This document shows positions 8,846-17,249 of a DNA stretch of 32,444 nt, one piece after another. Both the position numbers and the translations under genes were made by a program. The notes below the pieces were generated by a model. The model was not told where the DNA came from. It did not search any database and saw only the letters and a program-made list of their open reading frames with translations. Source of the stretch: an uncultured Bacteroidota bacterium (GTDB lineage: Bacteria > Bacteroidota > Bacteroidia > UKL13-3); the NCBI GenBank assembly GCA_903897855.1, contig CAIUDH010000060.1, forward strand, positions 1 to 32,444. Reading direction: 5' to 3'. Each line of letters starts with the position of its first letter. Position 1 is the stretch's first letter.

Positions 8846-9847
8846 TCAAGCCATTGGATGGCGATAAGAGGCAGAATATCTACCGGTAACAAAATGCTCT
8901 AACTGTCTTTCAATATCAGCGAGTAAGCTGCTTGCCCCGAAACGAAAGAGCTCTGGGCATAACCATTCATCGCCCAACTCTTCTTTGAGGAGTATAAGCC
9001 AATCGAGTGCTTGCTTCGCTTTCTGAATTCCTCCCGCAGGCTTGAATCCTACTTTTATCCCAGTTCTTTCATAATAGTCGCGTATGGCACGAACCATGAC
9101 CAAACTCACAGGAAGCGTAGCATTCACTGAAGCCTTGCCAGTGCTGGTTTTAATAAAATCGGCCCCCGCCATCATACATACATGACTGGCTTTGACAATA
9201 TTGGTTAAGGTGGATAGATCGCCTGTTTCAAGTATGGTCTTAAGATGGGCATCGCCACAGGTTTTCCTGAACAGCTTCACTTCCTCATAAAGTGCATTCC
9301 AATTTCCACACAAAACATGCGCACGACTTATGACGATATCTATTTCCTTGGCCCCGGCTTCCACTGACTTTTTAATTTCAAACAATTTCTGCTCTAAACT
9401 AATTTGCCCTGCCGGGAAACCCGTGGACACTGCCGCAATAGGAATGTTTGAGCCTTTGAGAGCCGCTAAAGCGGTCGGAATTAAATTATGATATACACAT
9501 ACAGCTGCGACTTGAATATGGGCATCATCCATCTTCATGGCTGCTAATAGATCTTCTCTAACAGGCTGTTTCGCTTTGATACAGAGTCGTAAAACATTGC
9601 CTGGAGTATCATCGCCTCCAAGTGTGGTGAGGTCAATGCACGTAACAGCTTTTAGAAGCCAGGCCGCCTGCCAGTCTTTTTTAACACTGCGCCTTGCGGC
9701 AATGGTGTTTGCTCTACGTTCAACGCCACTGCGGTTAATGTGGATGTTTTTAATAAGGTCAAGATCCAAAGGCATACCTTGGTTTCGTTGTGTTGTTTCG
9801 CTATGCTTCGTTGCTGTCATATAAATTGATTCACGAATTAACTCCAT
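8846..9847 (-). CDS. deoC: Deoxyribose-phosphate aldolase
   Basis: Class I aldolase that splits 2-deoxyribose 5-phosphate into glyceraldehyde 3-phosphate and acetaldehyde in the cytosol. The 333-residue length fits the longer DERA branch. Lys233 in ADFIKTSTGK is the Schiff-base lysine, and Lys269 in GFKPAGGI is the second active-site lysine. The N-terminal CIDLTTLGGDDTP segment is also typical. The start could be Met1 (9847) or Met10 (a second in-frame ATG), and the choice does not affect the domain. A near-match to a -7 box (TATTTTCG, 9869-9876, minus strand) lies 21 bases upstream of Met1. It is the first gene of a two-gene operon with the double aldehyde dehydrogenase, and the pair completes the deoxyribose branch of nucleoside degradation. 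Confidence 0.95.
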   Translation of the reverse strand: MELIRESIYMTATKHSETTQRNQGMPLDLDLIKNIHINRSGVERRANTIAARRSVKKDWQAAWLLKAVTCIDLTTLGGDDTPGNVLRLCIKAKQPVREDLLAAMKMDDAHIQVAAVCVYHNLIPTALAALKGSNIPIAAVSTGFPAGQISLEQKLFEIKKSVEAGAKEIDIVISRAHVLCGNWNALYEEVKLFRKTCGDAHLKTILETGDLSTLTNIVKASHVCMMAGADFIKTSTGKASVNATLPVSLVMVRAIRDYYERTGIKVGFKPAGGIQKAKQALDWLILLKEELGDEWLCPELFRFGASSLLADIERQLEHFVTGRYSASYRHPMA

Positions 9848-9943
9848 TTACAGTACCACTTTGAAGCACGAAAATAGGAAATCATTTTCATTATTAATTA
9901 TTGAAAAACAATTCGAAGTTTTGTTCTTGAAATTTCGAAATAA

Positions 9944-12049
<2,106 letters not shown>

Positions 12050-12111
12050 TGTTTTATGACAGAAAGTATTTAGAAGAAAGTCAGGAACTAGAATTTCTAA
12101 ATGCGTATATT

Positions 12112-12165
12112 CGTGATACAAAAATCTTTGTAATCTGTTAATCCTTTAATCCGTGATACAAAAAT
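12112..12165. repeat. Short direct repeat (14 bases, two copies 40 bases apart) between ligA and the small secreted gene
   Basis: The 14-mer CGTGATACAAAAAT occurs at 12112-12125 and again at 12152-12165. Between them lie related TTAATCC units (GTTAATCC, TTTAATCC). The second copy contains the GTG start of the next gene. It may be a degenerate interspersed repeat that reached the gene start, or a regulatory duplication; I cannot tell from one locus. Confidence 0.5.
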
Positions 12166-12629
12166 ATATTCTCTCATTACTTCTCCTCGTTGGTTTTTTG
12201 ACACCGATGAATTCCAATGCTCAAATAGGAATTGAATGCAAGGGTTGTGATATGAGCAAGCTTCCTCCTCAGCGCGCAGCCGTCATTTACGATTCACTAG
12301 CACTTACCATTCGAATTAATGGCAGTGGGGGAGGATATGTAGATTTAAATTCGCTTCCGTTTTGGAATATGCTAAAAGTATTCATTCGGACTGGGAACAA
12401 AATTGACAGTGCTTCTACCCGAGTTATTGCCTATAATTCAATTATTACAGGTAGTCGTGGTGCTAAATCTTTTTCTAATTTGGGGCCTGATGTAAAGGAG
12501 GAAATAAAAGAAGCAATCAAATTGGGCAAGAAAGACGATTTAATTCTTTTTCATGACATTCGCATAATCGATATAAATGGAGTCGAGAAAACCATTGATA
12601 TAGGTCCCGTTTTTAGAGTTGGGGAATAA
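12153..12629 (+). CDS. Small secreted protein with a GldM C-terminal-like region
   Basis: A 158-residue exported protein of unknown function. It has a signal peptide at about 1-24 (hydrophobic core LSLLLLVGFL, cleavage after SNAQ), then a CKGCDMSKLPP segment with two Cys three residues apart. About residues 55-158 form a compact all-beta-looking domain. Its end, with DLILFHDIRIIDINGVEK and a final IGPVFRV, resembles by eye the last domain of the gliding/T9SS inner-membrane protein GldM (PorM), which ends with a phrase like 'VFFENIKAKGPDG...FKV'. The rest of GldM (coiled coil, transmembrane anchor) is absent. The start is GTG at 12153; I see no better in-frame ATG. It converges on murA with 25 bases between the genes. 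The GldM similarity is my recognition, not a search result. Confidence 0.7.
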   Translation: MIQKYILSLLLLVGFLTPMNSNAQIGIECKGCDMSKLPPQRAAVIYDSLALTIRINGSGGGYVDLNSLPFWNMLKVFIRTGNKIDSASTRVIAYNSIITGSRGAKSFSNLGPDVKEEIKEAIKLGKKDDLILFHDIRIIDINGVEKTIDIGPVFRVGE

Positions 12630-12654
12630 ACAAGAAGAGCAAAAATATTAGCTA

Positions 12655-13962
12655 TTAATTGATCCTTTCAATATTCGCACCTAAGGCATTCAACCTCGTG
12701 TCGATATATTGATATCCACGATCAATTTGCTCAACATTATGAATGGTGCTTGGCGTTTTTGCACTGAGTGCGGCAATGAGTAAGGATACCCCTGCACGAA
12801 TATCAGGGCTGCTCATGGTAATACCACGTAGTTGTTGTTTACGCGCTAAGCCCATCACCGTAGCACGGTGGGGATCGCATAAAATAATTTGAGCTCCCAT
12901 ATCAATCAGGTTATCTACAAAGAACAAACGACTCTCAAACATTTTTTGGTGAATCAATACATTACCTTCGGCCTGTATAGCGGTAACCAACATAATACTG
13001 ATTAAATCGGGCGTAAACATGGGCCAAGGTCCATCGGCGACAGTTAAAATACTGCCATCGATAAAGGTTTCAATTTTGTAAACTTCTTGAGATGGAATAA
13101 ATAAGTCATCGCCACGTTCTTGCACATCGATGCCTAATCGGCGAAATATAGTTGGTATAATTCCAAGGTCTTTAATTCCGGCATTTTTGATGGTGAGCTC
13201 GCTTTGGGTCATGGCTGCAAGTCCAATGAAACTGCCCACTTCAATCATGTCGCTAAGCATACGGTGCGTGGTACCATGAAGAGAACTTACGCCTTGGATA
13301 TGCAATAAATTACTGCCAATACCGGTGATGTTTGCACCCATGCTATTGAGCATCTTGCACAATTGCTGCAGGTAAGGTTCGCAGGCTGCGTTATAAATGG
13401 TGGTTTCGCCTTTTGATAAGGATGCCGCCATAACAATGTTGGCAGTACCTGTAACGGAAGGCTCATCAAGCAACATATAGGTGCCTTTGAGGTCTGTTGC
13501 ATCTACTTTGTAAAATTTTGTAGAAGCGTCATATTCGAATTTAGCACCCAAGGCCATGAATCCTGTGAAGTGCGTGTCTAAACGTCGTCTGCCAATTTTG
13601 TCACCTCCGGGAGCGGGTATATAACCTTTTCCGAAACGAGAGAGTAATGGACCCAAAATCATTATGGAGCCACGTAAGGCAGCTCCTTTTTTCTTAAATT
13701 CCTCCGTGTTTAAATATTCTAGATTTACATTTTTTGCTTCAAAGGCGTAAGTATCTTCTGAAATCTTAGTCACATCAACGCCTAAATCTTGCAGCAGTTC
13801 AATCAATTTCATGACATCTCTAATATTCGGAATATTTGAAATGGTTACCTTGTTGGGAGTGAGTAGTACTGCGGAAATGATTTGCAATGCTTCATTTTTT
13901 GCTCCTTGAGGGGTGATTTCTCCTTTGAGCTGTGCATTGCCTTGAATTAGAAATGAAGACAT
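12655..13962 (-). CDS. murA: UDP-N-acetylglucosamine 1-carboxyvinyltransferase MurA (Cys-to-Asp variant)
   Basis: First committed step of peptidoglycan synthesis: transfers enolpyruvate from PEP to UDP-GlcNAc in the cytosol. At 435 residues it is slightly longer than E. coli (419). It has the two-lobed EPT fold with Lys22-Asn23 in GAKNEAL and the C-terminal DIRAG block that carries the PEP-contacting Arg. The mobile loop that normally reads PGGC-x-IG reads PGGDKIG here, so Asp121 takes the place of E. coli Cys115. Cys115 is the residue alkylated by fosfomycin, and natural Asp variants are active but insensitive. It lies 77 bases downstream of the DUF4290 gene on the same strand, a pairing common in Bacteroidota and probably one transcript. 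Confidence 0.97.
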   Translation of the reverse strand: MSSFLIQGNAQLKGEITPQGAKNEALQIISAVLLTPNKVTISNIPNIRDVMKLIELLQDLGVDVTKISEDTYAFEAKNVNLEYLNTEEFKKKGAALRGSIMILGPLLSRFGKGYIPAPGGDKIGRRRLDTHFTGFMALGAKFEYDASTKFYKVDATDLKGTYMLLDEPSVTGTANIVMAASLSKGETTIYNAACEPYLQQLCKMLNSMGANITGIGSNLLHIQGVSSLHGTTHRMLSDMIEVGSFIGLAAMTQSELTIKNAGIKDLGIIPTIFRRLGIDVQERGDDLFIPSQEVYKIETFIDGSILTVADGPWPMFTPDLISIMLVTAIQAEGNVLIHQKMFESRLFFVDNLIDMGAQIILCDPHRATVMGLARKQQLRGITMSSPDIRAGVSLLIAALSAKTPSTIHNVEQIDRGYQYIDTRLNALGANIERIN

Positions 13963-14039
13963 AGTTTGAATTCTAATTAATTCTTCTTTGAAGTGTGGAA
14001 GGTTTGAAAAATGCCGATGGCCGAAAAGTAATTACAGCA

Positions 14040-14774
14040 CTATTTTTTGAATTTATAATTGCTGTTGTTCGGATTATTACTGTTCGGATTATTGTTTCGA
14101 TTCGGGTTGTTATTTCTATTTGGATTATTCGGATTATTGTTCCTGTTATTGTTTTTGAAATTTTTGTTATTTCGGTTGTTATTGGTAGGATTGGCGCGAA
14201 ATTGGTTGTTATTAGGAATATTTTTTCCTTGTAGTTTTTCATATCGGAAACTCATTCCTTCATAAGGAGTAACCAGCCCTTTGGAGAGTTCTACCATTTG
14301 ATTTGCAATCGCTTCGTCGCTCACATTCTCATCGTTCCAAGCTTTGTGATAGGTTTTCATCAAGTTGCCCATGGCTTGAGCAAAAGCTTTACGTTCTTCC
14401 CCTTCTTCCAGTTCCCCACATTTTTTCAAGAGCATCTCAATACCTTTACCATAAAAACGAACTTTAGGCACGGTGGTATTATAAGGCACCGGTATCGGTT
14501 TCGCTGCCAACACAATAGGGTCGGGTTTTGGGAAAGGAGAATCAATATCCAGTTTAAAATCGGCCATCACATAAAGGTGATCCCAAAGCTTATGCTTAAA
14601 ATCGGGTACATCTCGCAAATGAGGATTAAGTTGCCCCATGACCTGAATTACAGCGAGTGCAAGCCTGTTACGTTCAACGCTGTCTTCGGTAGCGCATACA
14701 TATTCCACCATGTTCTGAATATTGCGTCCATATTCAGCAATAATAAGATTTTTACGTTGGGTGTTATACTCCAT
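14040..14774 (-). CDS. DUF4290 protein with Asn-rich C-terminal tail
   Basis: A 244-residue protein of unknown function with the DUF4290 fold, found in most Bacteroidota beside murA. The domain starts at the first residue (MEYNTQRKNLIIAEYGRNIQ) and runs to about residue 185. The last 55-60 residues are a low-complexity tail of Asn with Pro, Arg and Lys, probably disordered. I chose the ATG at 14774 because DUF4290 proteins start with MEYNT, a purine-rich GGGAGG lies just before it, and a -7 box at 14811-14818 overlaps the longer alternative starting at 14813. No signal peptide or membrane segment is present. The conserved neighbourhood suggests a cell-wall link, but that is inference only. 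Confidence 0.88.
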   Translation of the reverse strand: MEYNTQRKNLIIAEYGRNIQNMVEYVCATEDSVERNRLALAVIQVMGQLNPHLRDVPDFKHKLWDHLYVMADFKLDIDSPFPKPDPIVLAAKPIPVPYNTTVPKVRFYGKGIEMLLKKCGELEEGEERKAFAQAMGNLMKTYHKAWNDENVSDEAIANQMVELSKGLVTPYEGMSFRYEKLQGKNIPNNNQFRANPTNNNRNNKNFKNNNRNNNPNNPNRNNNPNRNNNPNSNNPNNSNYKFKK

Positions 14775-14810
14775 TTCACCTCCCGCCACTTGATTTAAAT
14801 TCATATGTTG

Positions 14811-14818
14811 CAAATATA
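14811..14818 (-). promoter_or_regulatory. Bacteroidota-type -7 box (TATATTTG) for DUF4290-murA
   Basis: Exact TAnnTTTG match on the minus strand, 36 bases before the chosen ATG at 14774. It overlaps the upstream ATG at 14813, which argues against that longer start. Confidence 0.5.
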
Positions 14819-14996
14819 AATCTATTTTCGTTGAAATGGCGCATCATTTTGAACTTGATAGAGCGCATTTTAGGCTCTGAAAGGGTAATGATTTGTTTTA
14901 AAGCGCTCTGTTTTGTTGCATTTTGTTTCTGTTCAGTGGTTTGAGGTGTCAAAAAAGTGACACGTTCTTGCCCATAATTAAACAAGTTTTTTTTAG

Positions 14997-15004
14997 TAAA
15001 TTTG
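14997..15004 (+). promoter_or_regulatory. Bacteroidota-type -7 box (TAAATTTG) for the Fe-S carrier gene
   Basis: Exact TAnnTTTG match 32 bases before the ATG at 15037, in the 262-base gap between divergent starts. It is preceded by a T-rich stretch, and no clear -33 element is seen. Confidence 0.5.
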
Positions 15005-15036
15005 TGGCATAAAAAGCAAGATTAATTTCTCTTCCT

Positions 15037-15396
15037 ATGAATGACATTTTAGAAACAACCGAAACAACGATACCTGTAACATTTACTGACAATGCACTTG
15101 CCGAAATAAAGCGCATCTTAGCTTCAGACCAAACAACACCCGACTCCTTCCTTAGGGTTGGAGTTAATGGTGGAGGGTGTGCTGGTATGACCTATATAAT
15201 GGCTTTCGACAAAGCCGCTGAGAATGATAACCAATATCTCTATCAAGGAGTACCGATGATTATGAACAAGGCGCATGGTATGTATTTGATAGGGATGCAA
15301 GTGGATTATCAGGACGGATTAAATTCTCGTGGATTTATATTTATAAATCCTAATGCAAAAAGCACCTGCGGATGTGGTACTTCTTTCAGTGTTTAA
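15037..15396 (+). CDS. A-type iron-sulfur carrier (HesB/IscA/SufA family)
   Basis: Carries or delivers Fe-S clusters to apo-proteins in the cytosol. It has 119 residues, close to the usual 107-120. The three family cysteines are present: Cys48 in NGGGCAGM, and Cys111 and Cys113 in the C-terminal CGCG motif just before the end. The first 16 residues are a short Thr/Glu-rich extension ahead of the usual TDNALAEIKRIL start of the fold. No other isc or suf gene is adjacent, so I cannot say whether it is IscA, SufA or ErpA. The Fe-S-rich complex I subunits about 5 kb away are possible clients. The permease gene begins 72 bases downstream on the same strand and may be cotranscribed. Confidence 0.92.
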   Translation: MNDILETTETTIPVTFTDNALAEIKRILASDQTTPDSFLRVGVNGGGCAGMTYIMAFDKAAENDNQYLYQGVPMIMNKAHGMYLIGMQVDYQDGLNSRGFIFINPNAKSTCGCGTSFSV

Positions 15397-15468
15397 TTGA
15401 GGAGTAGAGCCCACGTGTTATAAATCTTAATAATTATATAAACCATCAATTTTCTCGAGAATATCCGA

Positions 15469-16683
15469 ATGGCCATGAGCAGTATTCGGGGCAATATGCT
15501 TCGAAGTATCCTCACGATGCTCATCATCGCCTTTGGCATCATGGCTATTGTAGGTACTCTAACGGCTGTAGAAGCTCTGAAGGGGTCGCTAAACGAGAGT
15601 TTTGGGTCTTTGGGCGCCAATACCTTTAACATTCGTAATAGAGCGTCTACGATGGGATTCGGAAAGTCACGAAATAAAACGGTGGTGTACCGAACCATTA
15701 CTTATACCGAGGCCAGGAAATTTGAACAGGAGTATAAATATCCATCACGCATCTCTATCACCACGATGTGTTCAGGCAATGCTATTTTAAAATTTGAAGA
15801 CGAAAAAACAAATCCGAATATTGTAATTACAGGCGGCAATGAAAATTATTTAGCCAATACGGGGTTAAAAATTGATCAAGGTCGAAATTTCACTACCAAT
15901 GAATTGAATTCAGGAAGCGCTGTATGCATTATAGGCAGTGAGATAGCTGAAAAGCTTTTTGGCAAGAGTAGAATTAACCCTCTTTCGAATACCATTAGTA
16001 TTTCAGATAAAAAATACCAGGTGGTGGGCGTCCTACTTAAAGCCGGAAGCAGTATGGGTTTTAACCCCGATCGCTGGGGTATTATTCCATTAACCAATGC
16101 GCGCAATGAATTTGTTTCCGAGAATAGTTCTTTCTCCTTAAATATTGCAGTCGACGACATTCAGAAACTTGATGATGCAATAGAGGAAGCCAAGGGGGCG
16201 ATGAGAAATGTTCGAAATTTGCGTATTGAAGATGAGAATAATTTTCAGATTAGCCGAAGTGATGTTTTCGCTCAGAAGCTTGACGATCAGCTAGTATATC
16301 TCCGAGTTTTTGCAATTTTGGTGGGCATTATCACACTCCTAGGGGCCTCCATAGGTTTGATGAATATTATGTTGGTAAGTGTCACTGAGCGCACCCATGA
16401 AATAGGAATTCGAAAAGCGTTAGGTGCGAAATCGGACTCCATATTGCAACAATTTTTAATTGAAGCCATCGCTATTTGTCAGTTTGGTGGTTTGTTTGGA
16501 ATTTTCTTAGGGGTGCTTGCGGGCAATATCATCTCAGTCATCTTCAAATCGCATTTTGCGGTGCCTTGGGGTTGGGTTATTGGCTCCTATTTTATTTGTC
16601 TCATGGTAGGCATTCTTGCGGGTTATTTCCCGGCACGCAAAGCGGCAGCACTTGATCCCATCGAGTCGCTGAGGTACGAGTAA
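15469..16683 (+). CDS. MacB/FtsX-type ABC transporter permease
   Basis: Inner-membrane permease of the type VII ABC superfamily (mechanotransmission exporters, as in MacB and LolC). It has 404 residues. TM1 is at about 12-33 (SILTMLIIAFGIMAIVG), a periplasmic MacB_PCD domain runs from about 35 to 260, then three TM helices lie near 275-300, 330-355 and 365-390, ending in the typical PARKAAALDPIESLRYE. No ATPase gene is adjacent, so the partner must be elsewhere. The frame is open for nine codons upstream of this ATG, and those codons read TINFLENIR, which looks like the natural N-terminus of the family; but the codon before the Asn is ATC, not ATG. Either ATC is the true start or the upstream start was lost by mutation and translation begins at 15469. 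The substrate is unknown. Confidence 0.9.
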   Translation: MAMSSIRGNMLRSILTMLIIAFGIMAIVGTLTAVEALKGSLNESFGSLGANTFNIRNRASTMGFGKSRNKTVVYRTITYTEARKFEQEYKYPSRISITTMCSGNAILKFEDEKTNPNIVITGGNENYLANTGLKIDQGRNFTTNELNSGSAVCIIGSEIAEKLFGKSRINPLSNTISISDKKYQVVGVLLKAGSSMGFNPDRWGIIPLTNARNEFVSENSSFSLNIAVDDIQKLDDAIEEAKGAMRNVRNLRIEDENNFQISRSDVFAQKLDDQLVYLRVFAILVGIITLLGASIGLMNIMLVSVTERTHEIGIRKALGAKSDSILQQFLIEAIAICQFGGLFGIFLGVLAGNIISVIFKSHFAVPWGWVIGSYFICLMVGILAGYFPARKAAALDPIESLRYE

Positions 16684-16793
16684 GTGCTTACTTCATTAAA
16701 AAAGTTTATCAAAGAGTGTGATTAAACCATCGAGTGGTTATTACATCCTAGCATGAAAACCAGCTACCTAATTAAACTTTAATTGCAACGCAT

Positions 16794-17138
16794 ATGAAAT
16801 TCTTCACACCAGAAACATTGACCTGTAGAACAGAAAAAACAAGTCGCTATTTTGCTAAATTTATTACGATTGTTACCTTTATTCTTATTGCTTTTGCATT
16901 GCAAATGGATGCGCAAGTATATATCAAGGTTTGTCCTCGCCCCCCCGTATATGTGAGGCCTCCTGCACCTCATAATAGTCATGTATGGATGGATGGCGAT
17001 TGGGTATATAACGGCAGAACCTATGTTTGGCGTGAAGGCCATTGGTCAGCTCCTAAAAACGGGCATCGTTGGATTCCGGGACATTGGAAAAATGGACATC
17101 GAGGCTATAAGTGGATTCCAGGCCACTGGAGAAAATAA
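16794..17138 (+). CDS. Secreted WxxGxW-repeat protein
   Basis: Small exported protein, 114 residues, of the YXWGXW/WxxGxW repeat type common in Bacteroidota and Proteobacteria; its function is unknown. The N-terminus is longer than usual, with the hydrophobic signal core at about 23-37 (FITIVTFILIAFALQ) and likely cleavage after MDAQ. The mature part is a Pro-rich linker (PRPPVYVRPP) followed by four WxxGxW units: WMDGDW, WREGHW, WIPGHW and WIPGHW, with Lys/Arg/His between them. A 7-base C run (16940-16946) encodes the start of the Pro-rich linker. It converges on the OmpA-family lipoprotein gene. The aromatic-Gly repeats suggest an extracytoplasmic structural or binding role, but nothing shows what is bound. 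Confidence 0.8.
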   Translation: MKFFTPETLTCRTEKTSRYFAKFITIVTFILIAFALQMDAQVYIKVCPRPPVYVRPPAPHNSHVWMDGDWVYNGRTYVWREGHWSAPKNGHRWIPGHWKNGHRGYKWIPGHWRK

Positions 17139-17249
17139 ATCATTTTTGTTGAGTATTTGCAGGTGTTGGCTCTTACGATCAGGCCCTTTTTTTACACTTT
17201 GTTTTGAAGCTTTACTACGAGCATACTATTCTCCTGTTTCTTCGTTTCG

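Noticed and set aside
14059-14265. Plus-strand Leu/Phe-rich frame that looks like a membrane protein
   Set aside because: It is the antisense reading of the Asn-rich codons of the DUF4290 gene; AAT/AAC repeats read as Leu, Ile and Phe-like codons on the other strand.
16679-16692. Six-base inverted repeat AGTAAG/CTTACT at the end of the permease gene, possible terminator
   Set aside because: The stem is short, overlaps the stop codon and has no following T run.
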